In this document: positions 33,280 through 42,939 of the stretch, in pieces
Layout of the letters: every line of letters starts with the position of its first letter
Position numbering within the stretch: the stretch's first letter is position 1
Assembly (NCBI RefSeq): GCF_003952345.1
Contig: NZ_CP034433.1
Span: 2,790,001-2,854,000 of the forward strand
Length of the DNA: 64,000 nucleotides
Direction of reading: 5' to 3'
DNA from: Iodobacter ciconiae
GTDB taxonomy: Bacteria > Pseudomonadota > Gammaproteobacteria > Burkholderiales > Chitinibacteraceae
The notes under the pieces: model-generated
The model's database searches: none
Told to the model about the DNA's origin: nothing
What the model saw: only the letters and a program-made list of their open reading frames with translations
Made by a program: the position numbers and the translations under genes

Positions 33280-35661
33280 ATGCACCTATTTTTACTACTT
33301 ACTCTGATAATGAGCCCCTTCTCCATGGCAGCCTATCAAACCCCGCCGGCCGAATTACAAGCCGTTGCCGATGCGCCGCGTGGCCCCCTATTCCGTCTTG
33401 GCCCCAGGCACGGCACCGCCCTGTTGCTTAGCTTGCCAGGTTTGCCCAGCATCAGCGATGTAGCCCAGCCCGAATTAAAACTCGCGGGCCTGCGTATTAA
33501 TCCAGGAATGAGCAGCCAAAGCCGCTTTGATTTTGCCAATGGTGCCAGCCTGCTGAACATCAAAACCGGCCAAAACCGCAATATCAGCGGCTTACCCAAA
33601 GAAGCAAGGATTGCAGATACGGCATGGTCGGCCAATGAACGCTGGATTGCTTTTAGCCGCTGGGGCAATACGGGCATTGAGCTATGGCTGATTGATGTGA
33701 ACCAAGCCAGCGCCAGACCATTAATTAAAGAGCCGCTGAATGCTATCGCCGGGACTGGCTTCAGCTGGCTTGGTGCCAGCGAGCAATTACTGGTACAGCT
33801 CAAACCCGCAGGCAAAGCACCAACCGCAACACTTACCCCCAGTGGCCCCAATACCCAGAACAGCCAGCCTGGCAGCAAAAGCGCAATCCGCACCTATGCT
33901 GACATGCTAAAAACACCGGCAGATGCTGATCTGCTTGATTGGCATCTGCAAAGCCAGCTGGCCACCGTCAGCCTGAAAGGTGAAATCAAAAAGATTGCCC
34001 AGCCACTTACCCTGCTGGCTACCAGCGCATCCCCTGACGGTGGGTTAATTCTAACCACCTCGCTACGCCGCCCTTATTCGTATCTGCTCCCCGTTTATTA
34101 CTTCCCACAGGCGGTTGAAGTTTGGAATACGCAGGGCAAGCTGCTTAAAACAGTAGCCCTGCCGCTGCAAGATCGCATCCCGCCGGGTAACGATGCTGTA
34201 TCCAAAGAGCCGCGTCATTTTGCATGGCGCAAAGATCTGCCCGCCACACTCACCTGGCTGCAAGCACAGGATGATGGTGATCCTGCCAAAGAAGCCAAAA
34301 TTCGTGATGCGCTCTTTCAGCAAAGTGAGCCCTTCACCACCCAGCCCCAAAAACTGACCGGGCTGGCCTGGCGTGCTTCATCCCTACAATGGGGAAGTGG
34401 TGATCTGGCGCTGATCGAAGAATCCTGGTGGAAAACGCGTGACACCCGCACCTGGCGCATCCGCCCCGATCATCCAGAGCAAGCACCTGAGCTGCTCACT
34501 GCCCGCAAATCAGAAGACCGCTACGCCGACCCCGGCGAGCCTGTGCTGGCAAAAAATGCCTACGGCCAAAACATCATTAAGAGTGATGGCAAGGTGATTT
34601 ATCTGATTGGTGAAGGCGCAGGCCCGGAAGGCGACCGGCCATTTTTAGACCGCTATGAATTAGACAGCAAAAAATCAGAGCGCCTCTGGCAATCGCAAGC
34701 TCCGTTTTATGAAATCCCCGTGGCGATGATAGATGAGAATCGCTTTATCAGCAGCCGCGAAGCCACTACCGAAAGGCCAAACTTTTACCTGCACGATATT
34801 ACAAGCAGCACTCAGCCACGGGCGCTCACGCAATTCCCGCATCCCTCGCCACAGCTTAAAGGCGTGCAAAAGCAAAAAATTCAGTACCCGCGCAAAGATG
34901 GTGTGATGCTGGATGCAACGCTCTATCTACCCGCAGGCTACGACGCTAAAAAAGATGGCCCGCTGCCGATGCTCATGTGGGCTTACCCGCGCGAATTTAA
35001 AAATGCCCAGCTCGCCAGCCAGGTGCGCGAATCGCCATATCGCTTTAACCGCATCAGCTACTTTGGCCCGCAAGCCATGCTGGCCCGCGGCTACGCCGTG
35101 CTCGACAACCCCGCCATGCCAATTGTGGGCGAAGGCAAAACCGAGCCTAACGATAATTACCTGCCACAGCTCACCATGAATGCCGAAGCCGCAGTCGATG
35201 CCGTGGTTAAGCTGGGGGTAGCTGATCGCGATAAAATTGCCATTGGCGGGCATAGTTACGGCGCATTTATGACCGCTAATCTACTGGCCCACACCCGGCT
35301 GTTTAAGGCGGGCATCGCCAGATCCGGCGCTTACAACCGCACGCTCACCCCCTTTGGTTTTCAATCCGAAGAGCGTAATTTCTGGGAGGCCAAACCAGTC
35401 TACCAGGCTATGGCGCCATTCAACTTTGCCGACCAGATCAAAGACCCGCTGCTACTGATTCATGGCGAAATGGACAACAATTCCGGCACCTTTCCCGTGC
35501 AAAGCGAGCGCATGTACCAGGCCCTGCAAGGGCTGGGTGTAAGAGCACGCCTCGTGATGCTGCCCAATGAAAGCCACGGCTACCGCGCCCGCGAATCCAT
35601 TATGCACATGCTGTGGGAGCAGGATCAGTGGCTGGAAACCTATTTAAAAACCAAGCCATAA
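33280..35661 (+). CDS. S9 family prolyl oligopeptidase-like peptidase
   Basis: 793 residues from the ATG at 33280, which puts a signal peptide (HLFLLLTLIMSPFSMA) at the N-terminus; a GTG at 33244 would add 12 residues. An N-terminal beta-propeller (about residues 30-530) is followed by the alpha/beta-hydrolase domain. The catalytic Ser is in GGHSYGAFM, the Asp in LLIHGEMDNNSGTFP and the His in PNESHGY. The best match in memory is the glutamyl-endopeptidase-like branch of S9. It should act in the periplasm. It is a single-gene unit with its own terminator. Confidence 0.88.
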   Translation: MHLFLLLTLIMSPFSMAAYQTPPAELQAVADAPRGPLFRLGPRHGTALLLSLPGLPSISDVAQPELKLAGLRINPGMSSQSRFDFANGASLLNIKTGQNRNISGLPKEARIADTAWSANERWIAFSRWGNTGIELWLIDVNQASARPLIKEPLNAIAGTGFSWLGASEQLLVQLKPAGKAPTATLTPSGPNTQNSQPGSKSAIRTYADMLKTPADADLLDWHLQSQLATVSLKGEIKKIAQPLTLLATSASPDGGLILTTSLRRPYSYLLPVYYFPQAVEVWNTQGKLLKTVALPLQDRIPPGNDAVSKEPRHFAWRKDLPATLTWLQAQDDGDPAKEAKIRDALFQQSEPFTTQPQKLTGLAWRASSLQWGSGDLALIEESWWKTRDTRTWRIRPDHPEQAPELLTARKSEDRYADPGEPVLAKNAYGQNIIKSDGKVIYLIGEGAGPEGDRPFLDRYELDSKKSERLWQSQAPFYEIPVAMIDENRFISSREATTERPNFYLHDITSSTQPRALTQFPHPSPQLKGVQKQKIQYPRKDGVMLDATLYLPAGYDAKKDGPLPMLMWAYPREFKNAQLASQVRESPYRFNRISYFGPQAMLARGYAVLDNPAMPIVGEGKTEPNDNYLPQLTMNAEAAVDAVVKLGVADRDKIAIGGHSYGAFMTANLLAHTRLFKAGIARSGAYNRTLTPFGFQSEERNFWEAKPVYQAMAPFNFADQIKDPLLLIHGEMDNNSGTFPVQSERMYQALQGLGVRARLVMLPNESHGYRARESIMHMLWEQDQWLETYLKTKP

Positions 35662-35690
35662 AAAAACCCCATCAAGTTGATGGGATTTTC
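35660..35690. terminator. Bidirectional terminator
   Basis: CCCATC and GATGGG (35668-35673 with 35679-35684) form a stem with an AAGTT loop. Seven A precede it (35660-35666) and TTTT follows (35686-35689), so it can stop both the S9 peptidase and the convergent rsmB transcripts. Confidence 0.88.
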
Positions 35691-35699
35691 TTGAAATCA

Positions 35700-36968
35700 T
35701 TAATCTCTCTGCATGACCGCCGCAAAAAAGGCATCGGCCTGATGCAGGTGGGGGGACAGTTTGAAGTAGGGGCCGGTCAGCGGAATTTCTACTTGCTCGG
35801 TCTTTAGCAGCTCAGGCGCGTCCAGTAGTTTGAAGTCTGGATTGGCGGCAAGGAAGGCTTCAATAATGGCCTCATTTTCGGATGGCAAAAAGCTGCAAGT
35901 GGCGTAAACCAAGCGCCCTGCTGATTTTACCAAGCGCGAAGCCGAGGCCAGAATGCTAGTTTGCATGGCGTTCAGCTCAAGCACGCTGGCTGGATTTTGG
36001 CGGAATTTCAGATCGGGATTGCGGCGTACGGTGCCCATGCCGGAGCAAGGCGCATCGACCAGTACCGAATCAATTTTGCCGACCAGACGCTTAATCTTTT
36101 GATCGTTTTCGCTGGAAATCAGCTGCGCGCTAACATTAGACAAGCCAGATCTAGCCAGACGCGGCTTGAAGTTGTTCAGGCGTTTTTCGGATACATCAAA
36201 GGCGTACAAGCGGCCACTGGAATTCATCATTGCGCCCAAGAGCAGCGTTTTACCCCCCGCACCCGCGCAGAAATCCACCACCATCTGGCCACGTTTTGCG
36301 CCGGTGAGCAGGCCCAAAAGCTGGCTGCCTTCGTCTTGTACTTCCACACGGCCTTCGGTAAAGGCGCGGTATTTATTGATGGCGGGCTTGCCGGTTACAC
36401 GCAGGCCCCAGGGCGAATAGGGCGTTGGTGTGGTTTCTACCCCACCTACATCCAGCAACTCGGCGGCAACCTGTTCACGCTTGGCTTTTAAGCTGTTTAC
36501 CCGCAAGTCAAGTGCAGCTGCGCCTTGCAGGCCTGCACCCAGTGCAAGAATATCGGCATCATTCATGCCACCTGCGATTAAATCATTCACGACCCATTCC
36601 GGCAGATCGGCACGCACATACACAGGCGCTTCGGCAAGTTTTTTGCTTTTACACAGGGCAAAATTATCTTTTTCAGTGTCCGGGAACCAGTCACCACATT
36701 CACGCAGATTGCGGCGCTCTACCACCACCAAATAAGCCGTCAGCAGGCTGCGCGCATTGGCCGGGCCGCCTAAAACCCACTCAAGGCGAATTTTATTGCG
36801 CAAAATGCCATACACGCATTCGGCAATCATATGGCGATCCTGCCCGCCCAGATTGGGATTGCTGCGAAAAAAACGCGACATGGTGGCATCGGATGGGGCG
36901 GCAAACACCAGCATTTCGGATAACACGGAAATAGCAGCGTGGTAACGGGTATTGTTTAAAGCAATCAT
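35700..36968 (-). CDS. RsmB/NOP family RNA m5C methyltransferase
   Basis: 422 residues from the ATG at 36968; a longer frame to 37043 would run into the upstream gene. The SAM-binding motif is MVVDFCAGAGGKTLLLGA, the two cysteines of the 5-methylcytosine mechanism lie in DAPCSGMGTVRRNPD and YATCSFLPSENE, and the N-terminal helical domain resembles the RsmB NusB-like fold. The target is likely 16S rRNA, although RsmF-type paralogs cannot be excluded. It follows purN and a DUF3108 gene on the same strand, 4 bp after the latter. Confidence 0.85.
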   Translation of the reverse strand: MIALNNTRYHAAISVLSEMLVFAAPSDATMSRFFRSNPNLGGQDRHMIAECVYGILRNKIRLEWVLGGPANARSLLTAYLVVVERRNLRECGDWFPDTEKDNFALCKSKKLAEAPVYVRADLPEWVVNDLIAGGMNDADILALGAGLQGAAALDLRVNSLKAKREQVAAELLDVGGVETTPTPYSPWGLRVTGKPAINKYRAFTEGRVEVQDEGSQLLGLLTGAKRGQMVVDFCAGAGGKTLLLGAMMNSSGRLYAFDVSEKRLNNFKPRLARSGLSNVSAQLISSENDQKIKRLVGKIDSVLVDAPCSGMGTVRRNPDLKFRQNPASVLELNAMQTSILASASRLVKSAGRLVYATCSFLPSENEAIIEAFLAANPDFKLLDAPELLKTEQVEIPLTGPYFKLSPHLHQADAFFAAVMQRD

Positions 36969-36972
36969 GTCT

Positions 36973-38118
36973 TTATCTTTGCATCGTGCGGTTGGAGTTG
37001 GAGTTATGGTTATTGCTTGAAGGCTCCAGCACCATTTCCCCATTAATTTTTATATCATTGGCCCAGATATCGAAGCTGCCTTCGCTACCCAGTGATAAGG
37101 TCATTCGTACTGGCATATTGTGCCACTGTGGCGCCAGCCAGAAATCAAAAGTGCGGTCTTCAAAACGGCCACGCAGTAATATGGCTTCTACTTGTTTGTC
37201 ACCTAATCGCAGGCTGGCCTGGCCGCTAATTTCAAACGGCACGTCTTTATAAATCTTACGGCCACTGGCTACGGTAAAAGTAAAATCTTTCATCCGTGAG
37301 CCCTGTAAGGCCAGCTGAAAAGCGGCAGAAAATACATCCTGATCACCAGCTTTTAAAGCCTCAGCCTTGCTGCTACCACCATCTTTAAGAATGACTTGCT
37401 TGTCATCCCAATTAAAAATGGCCTCATTAATCAGCTTTCCATCCCGATAATCTGCAAATCGTTGCGGGATAACACCGTTAGGCCCAACTTTGCCATCACT
37501 CACAAACATGCGTGATTTACTAAACAGTGCACCACGTAGTTTTAACAAATAACGGCCATTCTCAGCATTCCAGCTCATACGAATCGGAAAAATACCATAG
37601 GCATAGGTAATTTCAACCTGAGCAGGGTAGGTTTGCTCCGCTACCAAAGGACTTTCTTGAGGCGGAGGCAATACTTCCTCCTCGATCACCGATGAAACAA
37701 TTAACGCTACAGGTTCAACGCTACTGGCTGCCGATGCAAGCACTTTCTCTACCGAACTAGCAACAACCTTAACCACGCTGCTTGCTATCTGCTTAACAGG
37801 CGCACTACTCGCAATCACCTTCACCGGGGATTTTTTGGCTGCCAAAACAACAGGCTTTTCAACTTTGCCCGATACTGGCCCACGATGCAGATACACCACC
37901 TGATGCTCTGCCGGCTTAATTCCTTTTAAACCGGCAGGGCGGGCATCTTCTGCCTGCGCGATATCACTCAATTTTTGCGTAACTTTTTTTAGTTCGCTTT
38001 CGGTATAAGGTTGCTGTGTAAGCCAGGCATAAATTTGCTCGTTAAATATTGATGCAAGATGCAGCAGCAGGGACAGCAGTGCAGCAATCCCCAGCAGCAT
38101 CCCCGGCCAGCGCAGCAT
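36973..38118 (-). CDS. DUF3108 domain protein, membrane-anchored
   Basis: 381 residues from the ATG at 38118, which overlaps the purN stop as TAATG. The N-terminal span (MLLGIAALLSLLLHLASIF) is followed by an Ala/Val/Ser-rich linker of about 90 residues (VKVIASSAPVKQIASSVV-type repeats) and a C-terminal DUF3108 domain (VEITYAYGIFPIRMSWN through FDFWLAPQWHNMPVRM). DUF3108 proteins are periplasmic and of unknown role. The same purN-DUF3108 order occurs in other Betaproteobacteria. Confidence 0.82.
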   Translation of the reverse strand: MLRWPGMLLGIAALLSLLLHLASIFNEQIYAWLTQQPYTESELKKVTQKLSDIAQAEDARPAGLKGIKPAEHQVVYLHRGPVSGKVEKPVVLAAKKSPVKVIASSAPVKQIASSVVKVVASSVEKVLASAASSVEPVALIVSSVIEEEVLPPPQESPLVAEQTYPAQVEITYAYGIFPIRMSWNAENGRYLLKLRGALFSKSRMFVSDGKVGPNGVIPQRFADYRDGKLINEAIFNWDDKQVILKDGGSSKAEALKAGDQDVFSAAFQLALQGSRMKDFTFTVASGRKIYKDVPFEISGQASLRLGDKQVEAILLRGRFEDRTFDFWLAPQWHNMPVRMTLSLGSEGSFDIWANDIKINGEMVLEPSSNNHNSNSNRTMQR

Positions 38119-38753
38119 TAAAGCACCGCTGGTGCAATCAATACGGCAGCAGCTGCAGGGCAATCTATATGCACCCTGCCATTCACCAGCGTCAGCCGAT
38201 CTTCTACAAACCAGCGCACGGCCTGCGGATAAATCAAATGCTCTTGCTCCAGCATTCTGGCAGATAGACTGGCAACCGTATCATCATCCAGTACAGCCAG
38301 GGCCGCCTGCACAATAATTGGGCCGTGATCCAGCTCAGCCGTCACAAAATGCACGGTACACCCAGTAATCTTCACGCCATCAGCCAGAGCACGTTCATGC
38401 GTGTGCAAGCCTGTGTAAGCAGGCAACAGGGATGGATGAATATTGAGCAGGCGCCCTGCATAGCGATCCACAAATTCTGCAGTCAGAATCCGCATAAAGC
38501 CCGCCAACACGATTAAATCTGGCGTATAACCATCAATTAGCGAGATCAGCGCGGCATCAAAGTCCTCTCGGCCAGCATAGTGCTTATGATCAAGCACAGC
38601 AGTCGCAATACCACGCTCTGCGGCCCAGGCCAGGCCTGCGGCGTCGGAGCGATTAGCAATCACGGCACAGATATTTGCACCCGCGATTTGCGCATCCACA
38701 ATGGCCTGCATATTGCTGCCACGACCAGAAATCAAGATAACGATATTTTTCAT
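38118..38753 (-). CDS. purN: Phosphoribosylglycinamide formyltransferase
   Basis: 211 residues from the ATG at 38753, the usual size; longer in-frame starts do not fit. The start is MKNIVILISGRGSNMQAIV, and the catalytic region is LNIHPSLLPAYTGLHTHERAL (Asn and His) with the later HFVTAELDHGPII supplying the Asp. It transfers a formyl group from 10-formyl-tetrahydrofolate to glycinamide ribonucleotide in purine synthesis. It follows purM at 132 bp, with a repeat between them. Confidence 0.95.
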   Translation of the reverse strand: MKNIVILISGRGSNMQAIVDAQIAGANICAVIANRSDAAGLAWAAERGIATAVLDHKHYAGREDFDAALISLIDGYTPDLIVLAGFMRILTAEFVDRYAGRLLNIHPSLLPAYTGLHTHERALADGVKITGCTVHFVTAELDHGPIIVQAALAVLDDDTVASLSARMLEQEHLIYPQAVRWFVEDRLTLVNGRVHIDCPAAAAVLIAPAVL

Positions 38754-38821
38754 AAGTCTCAAAAGAGAAAGGGCGAGGTAGGAGTCCCTCGCCCTGTATC
38801 TAGCTGGGGTAAACACGCATA

Positions 38822-38856
38822 GTGCCCACTCTGGTGACACATAAACGCGTGGGCAC
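38822..38856. repeat. GTGCCCAC/GTGGGCAC palindrome between purM and purN
   Basis: GTGCCCAC (38822-38829) pairs with GTGGGCAC (38849-38856) around a 19-nt loop. ACGCGTGGGCACAA here repeats the string at 4959-4972, and the adjacent CGCCCGCCCTACA resembles the phrases at 12118 and 15808. It probably belongs to a dispersed repeat. Confidence 0.5.
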
Positions 38857-38885
38857 AATAAGCCTGCGCCCGCCCTACAACCTTC

Positions 38886-39923
38886 TTACATCACTTGTGT
38901 CTGGTGCTCATCACCCGCACGGGCACGGATAACACCCAGGGTGTAAACCGTTTCACCTTCCGCTTCAAGCAGGGCAATCGCAGCAGCAGCCTGATCTGCA
39001 GCCATAATCACGACCATCCCCACGCCACAGTTAAAGGTGCGGTACATTTCTTGCGCGTCCACATTACCTTCTTTTTGCAGCCACTGAAATAACTTGGGCA
39101 TAGTCCAGGATTTTGCATCGATGGCGGCAACCACATTATTTGGCAATACACGTGGCACGTTTTCGCTGATACCGCCACCGGTAATATGTGCCATACCCTT
39201 GACCGGCAAAGCTTGCATTAGTTTCAACAACGGCTTCACGTAAATCCGTGTTGCAGCCATCACCACATCAGCCAGGCTCTTACCACCGTCAAATTCTGCA
39301 GCATAATCAGCTTCTGCGCGATGCATGATTTTACGAATCAGACTGTAGCCATTAGAGTGAGCCCCGTTAGAAGCCAGACCCAGCACCACATCACCCGGCA
39401 CAATATTGTCGCCGGTAATGATTTTACTTTTTTCAACCACGCCCACCGCAAAGCCCGCCAGATCGTATTCACCCACCGGGTACATGCCAGGCATTTCTGC
39501 AGTTTCACCACCAATAAGTGCACACCCCGCCTGCTCGCAGCCATGAGCAATCCCGCGAATGACTTCAGTTGCATTAGGCACATCCAGCTTGCCACAGGCA
39601 AAATAATCGAGAAAGAACAACGGCTCAGCACCTTGCACCAAGATATCATTCACACTCATCGCAACCAGATCAATCCCCACGGCATCGTGGCGATTCAGCT
39701 CAAAAGCGAGCTTAAGTTTAGTGCCCACACCATCGGTGCCGGAGACTAAAACAGGCTCTTGGTATTTTTTACTGATTTCGACTAAACCGCCGAAACCACC
39801 AATACCACTCAGCACCTCTGGGCGCATGGTACGCTTGGCATAGGGCTTAATATTTTCAACCAACTGATCACCGGCATCGATATCGACACCTGCATCGCGG
39901 TAGCTCAAGCTTTGATTGGTCAT
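38886..39923 (-). CDS. purM: Phosphoribosylformylglycinamidine cyclo-ligase
   Basis: 345 residues from the ATG at 39923, where [18 protein letters not shown] begins as in the family; the longer frame to 40109 is not expected. Motifs include [46 protein letters not shown] and [12 protein letters not shown]. The enzyme uses ATP to close the imidazole ring of aminoimidazole ribonucleotide. It is divergent from hda, an arrangement also seen in other Betaproteobacteria. Confidence 0.96.
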   Translation of the reverse strand: MTNQSLSYRDAGVDIDAGDQLVENIKPYAKRTMRPEVLSGIGGFGGLVEISKKYQEPVLVSGTDGVGTKLKLAFELNRHDAVGIDLVAMSVNDILVQGAEPLFFLDYFACGKLDVPNATEVIRGIAHGCEQAGCALIGGETAEMPGMYPVGEYDLAGFAVGVVEKSKIITGDNIVPGDVVLGLASNGAHSNGYSLIRKIMHRAEADYAAEFDGGKSLADVVMAATRIYVKPLLKLMQALPVKGMAHITGGGISENVPRVLPNNVVAAIDAKSWTMPKLFQWLQKEGNVDAQEMYRTFNCGVGMVVIMAADQAAAAIALLEAEGETVYTLGVIRARAGDEHQTQVM

Positions 39924-40107
39924 GCATGGCCTCGTGAAACTGGCAGCGCCACTAGGGGCTTCTGCGCTAGAATGGCGAACATTCGTTATATTAGTGCAGG
40001 CGTAGACCTCCGATTCGGGGTACACCTGCTGCAAAGCCAGGCATTTTATCGCATCTTGTGAAAAAACACCCGCACGCTTGTCATCGACCTCTTGGAGCCC
40101 CTCCCGC

Positions 40108-40785
40108 ATGAAGCAACTCGTGCTGGATCTGCAACTGCCAGCCCTACCCTCTTTTGAGGACTTTATCCGTGGCGAAAACGCCGAGCTACTGTATCAGCTT
40201 GGTTGTTGGAGCCTTGGTGAGGGAGACGTGCGCTTTCTCTATTTCTGGGGAGAGCACGGCAGTGGCAAGAGCCACTTACTCGCCGCCGCGCGCGCCATGC
40301 TGCCCGCCGACGCTCAAATATTTTTTACCGATGCGGCCCACGACGCCCTGCCCGCTTCTTTACCCAAAAAAGCCGCACTGATTGTGGACAACGTTGATGC
40401 GCTTAGCCGTGACGAACAGGTACGTCTTTTCGATCACTTCAATACACTAAAAGAGGGCGGAGGCCTGCTGCTGGCTGCTGGCCCCAAACCGCCAATGCTG
40501 CTACTGCTCAGACCGGATTTGAGCACTCGCTTGGGCTGGGGACTTGTGTATCAGCTAAAACCACTATCGGACACAGACAAAGCTGCTGCACTAAAACGCC
40601 GGGCCTATACACTGGGTTTTGAGCTAGGGGATGATTTGGCCGATTACCTGCTGCGCCACGCATCGCGTGATTTGCCGACGCTGTATCAGCACCTGGATGC
40701 GGCTAACGGTTTATCTTTGACCGAAAAAAGACCAGTAACAGTTTCTTTGCTAAGGGAAGTGCTGCGAGGGGACTGGACAGAATAG
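40108..40785 (+). CDS. hda: DnaA regulatory inactivator Hda
   Basis: 225 residues from the ATG at 40108. The N-terminus [11 protein letters not shown] holds the beta-clamp-binding motif (QLVLDL), the P-loop is [11 protein letters not shown], and the sensor region is [16 protein letters not shown]; the AAA+ core matches DnaA. Hda with the DNA-loaded clamp drives hydrolysis of DnaA-ATP after initiation. It follows purM divergently with a 184-bp gap that holds both promoters. Confidence 0.92.
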   Translation: MKQLVLDLQLPALPSFEDFIRGENAELLYQLGCWSLGEGDVRFLYFWGEHGSGKSHLLAAARAMLPADAQIFFTDAAHDALPASLPKKAALIVDNVDALSRDEQVRLFDHFNTLKEGGGLLLAAGPKPPMLLLLRPDLSTRLGWGLVYQLKPLSDTDKAAALKRRAYTLGFELGDDLADYLLRHASRDLPTLYQHLDAANGLSLTEKRPVTVSLLREVLRGDWTE

Positions 40786-40830
40786 AGGCCGGGGCGGATT
40801 GTGAACCACCCCTGTGCCTATTTTAATAAA

Positions 40831-41445
40831 TTACGGCAATATTTGAATACTTAGTGATGCCTGTGCATTCATCGCCCAACAGTCAAATATTGCAGGTGGT
40901 GCCGGAGCATATAAACCAGTACTGCGAATATTACCAGTTGTTGGCACGCCATCATCAAATTGCTGATCCATCGCACAAACCAGGCGTACATCAGCGGCAG
41001 CGGTTACTGTTGTTGTTAATGTAAGGTAATTTCTATTTGCTGTTGTATTTCCAGCCCCCCCAACAGCAACAGCCCAGTTCACTCCGAAAGGTGAACGTAT
41101 ATCACTTGCAGACAAAATATTTGTACCGGTTAGTAAAGGTAATGTTGTTAAACCCTCAGCTGCCGTTAACAAACCATTTCTGGCTGCAATACAGCCTGCC
41201 GGAGTTGTCGTCCCTGCAGGGCAACCATCCCCCGGATATGCACCGTACCGTTCAAAATAAATATTCATGCCAGATTGAATTTTATTGGCACTGGTCTGGG
41301 CACTTTTTACCTTCGCCCCATCAATCAGGTCTTTACCTTTAAATGCCATACCTAAAATCAAACCGATAATCACCAGCACAATGGCAAGTTCAACCAAAGT
41401 AAAGCCACTTTGTTTTCCCCGACTTCCAGAATGATCAACTTTCAT
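40831..41445 (-). CDS. Orphan type IV prepilin-like protein
   Basis: 204 residues with AAGGGG before the ATG. A class III signal sequence is clear: the charged leader ends at SG before FTLVELAIVLVIIGLILGM, with Glu5 of the mature protein present. Then comes NKIQSGMNIYFERYGAYPGDG, and two cysteine pairs are likely in the C-terminal half. It lies alone between hda and a DciA-like gene, with no pilus gene next to it. It may be a pilin for the MSHA-type cluster 5 kb away or for another type IV pilus. Confidence 0.82.
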   Translation of the reverse strand: MKVDHSGSRGKQSGFTLVELAIVLVIIGLILGMAFKGKDLIDGAKVKSAQTSANKIQSGMNIYFERYGAYPGDGCPAGTTTPAGCIAARNGLLTAAEGLTTLPLLTGTNILSASDIRSPFGVNWAVAVGGAGNTTANRNYLTLTTTVTAAADVRLVCAMDQQFDDGVPTTGNIRSTGLYAPAPPAIFDCWAMNAQASLSIQILP

Positions 41446-41551
41446 TGCCCAGCCCCTTTATCGATTCTGCCACTAAACGAAGATGGCCTGAACGTCAGTA
41501 AACACATGTCATTACAAGGCCTTACAAGGTTTATAGACTAAAACCGCAAAC

Positions 41552-41989
41552 TCAACTGCCTTTGGATACATGGCGCTCCAGGAGGGATTCAATGGCCAGC
41601 CTTAACGGCCCCTCTTCCAAAGTATCAGCCAGCTGCGAAAAAGCAGCGCAGGCTCCTGCTTTCAGATGTAAGTCTTTGCTTCGCATGGCATTTGTACTTT
41701 GCAAGCCGACTTGCACCTTGGGCTGAACTACGGTAGCTTTCCATCCGCCGGCTTGCAGTGCCGCAAGAATCTGAGGCGCGTTCAGGCGTATCCTGGATGC
41801 TGCAGCACTGCCACTTACGCCAATTAATAAAGTGTCACCAGACCAGGCCACCCCAAGGCAATGCGCTGCCATCGCGGGCGGCAGTACAGCACGCACCTGT
41901 GCCAGCACCCTTGCCAGATCGTCAACCTGATCCATCAAACTGGCGAGCTGCCTGTTGTGCCCGACTTGCTGCAAGATGGTCTTTTTCAT
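41552..41989 (-). CDS. DciA-like (DUF721) protein
   Basis: 145 residues. A helical N-terminus (LASLMDQVDDLARVLAQVRAVLP) precedes the DUF721/DciA core, with GVAWSGDTLLIGVSGSAAASRIRLNAPQILAAL typical of the family. DciA loads the replicative helicase in bacteria that lack DnaC, but this subgroup next to an M23 peptidase and secA is less well studied. The start codon is 26 bp from the divergent peptidase start. Confidence 0.75.
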   Translation of the reverse strand: MKKTILQQVGHNRQLASLMDQVDDLARVLAQVRAVLPPAMAAHCLGVAWSGDTLLIGVSGSAAASRIRLNAPQILAALQAGGWKATVVQPKVQVGLQSTNAMRSKDLHLKAGACAAFSQLADTLEEGPLRLAIESLLERHVSKGS

Positions 41990-42015
41990 GGCTGATGGCC
42001 TGTAAGGATAAATAA

Positions 42016-42909
42016 ATGAATATCATTGTGATGTCGAATCGTTTAGGCAAAACAGTCTCTCTCGATACCCGGCAAGTAGTTTGCCTGGGCTTGATAGCAG
42101 CACTAGTCGTCGCCTCAATCGGCTTTGCCATTGCCAGCAGCCTTAAACAGGCCCCCGCACTATGGCACCTGATACCAAACGCTAATAACGCCCGCCAGAC
42201 CGAAATCGATGCGCTCGCCATCCGCGTGGGTGAGCTCCAGGCAAAATTACTACGCCTTGATGGGCTTGCCAGCCAGGTTGGCAATAAAACCGGTATCGAT
42301 ATTAAGCCGTTTTTATCCAGCCAGCCCGTACCCCGCGGCGGGCTGCAGCACGGTGGCACAGCACTAAGCACCGAAACTTTAGCAAACGAAATTGATGCCG
42401 CCAGCCACAATCTGAATGCCCGGCTGGATCAGCTATCGCTAGCTGAAAGCGTGTTACTGCGGCCAAAAGCCTGGCAACTGCCTTCAAAAGCACCACTCAA
42501 TGTAGGTTTGCAATCCTCAAGCTTTGGCAAGCGGATTGATCCGTTTAATGGCAGCCAAGTTTTTCATGAGGGAATCGATTTTGTAGGCGATAGCGGCACG
42601 CCCATTATGGCGGCAGCCAGCGGTAAAGTCAGCTTTGCAGCCTTCCATCCCCAATATGGTAATATGGTTGACTTGGATCACGGCAACGGCATCACGAGCC
42701 GCTATGCTCACGCATCTAAGCTTGTAGTAAAAACAGGTGACCAGGTTGATGCGGGGCAGACTATTGCCTTACTGGGATCCACGGGCCGATCAACAGGCCC
42801 GCACCTGCACTTTGAAATAAGATATAAAGGGATTGCACAAAACCCCTTACGATTTATTGGCCCCGCCACAAATGAAATGAATATTGCTGCGACCAAATCA
42901 GATGACTGA
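42016..42909 (+). CDS. M23 family metallopeptidase
   Basis: 297 residues with AAGGAT before the ATG. One N-terminal membrane span (LGLIAALVVASIGFAIA), a helical middle region, then a LytM domain: zinc ligands lie in HEGIDFVGDSGTPIMAAASG and GPHLHFEIRY, with an HGNGITSRYAH block between them. Such proteins cut or regulate cutting of peptidoglycan cross-links in the periplasm. The position between dciA-like and secA genes recurs in Neisseriales. A 181-bp inverted-repeat element separates it from secA. Confidence 0.88.
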   Translation: MNIIVMSNRLGKTVSLDTRQVVCLGLIAALVVASIGFAIASSLKQAPALWHLIPNANNARQTEIDALAIRVGELQAKLLRLDGLASQVGNKTGIDIKPFLSSQPVPRGGLQHGGTALSTETLANEIDAASHNLNARLDQLSLAESVLLRPKAWQLPSKAPLNVGLQSSSFGKRIDPFNGSQVFHEGIDFVGDSGTPIMAAASGKVSFAAFHPQYGNMVDLDHGNGITSRYAHASKLVVKTGDQVDAGQTIALLGSTGRSTGPHLHFEIRYKGIAQNPLRFIGPATNEMNIAATKSDD

Positions 42910-42939
42910 TCTTGAATTTTGACTAAAACGATAGCATAT

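Noticed and set aside
37640..37850. Short tandem repeats in the DUF3108 gene linker as a phase-variable tract
   Set aside because: The repeats are degenerate at the DNA level (Ala/Ser/Val-rich codons), with no uniform unit that could slip.
40786..40830. Terminator between hda and the prepilin gene
   Set aside because: Only a weak GGGG/CCCC pairing with a long loop and no proper T-run.
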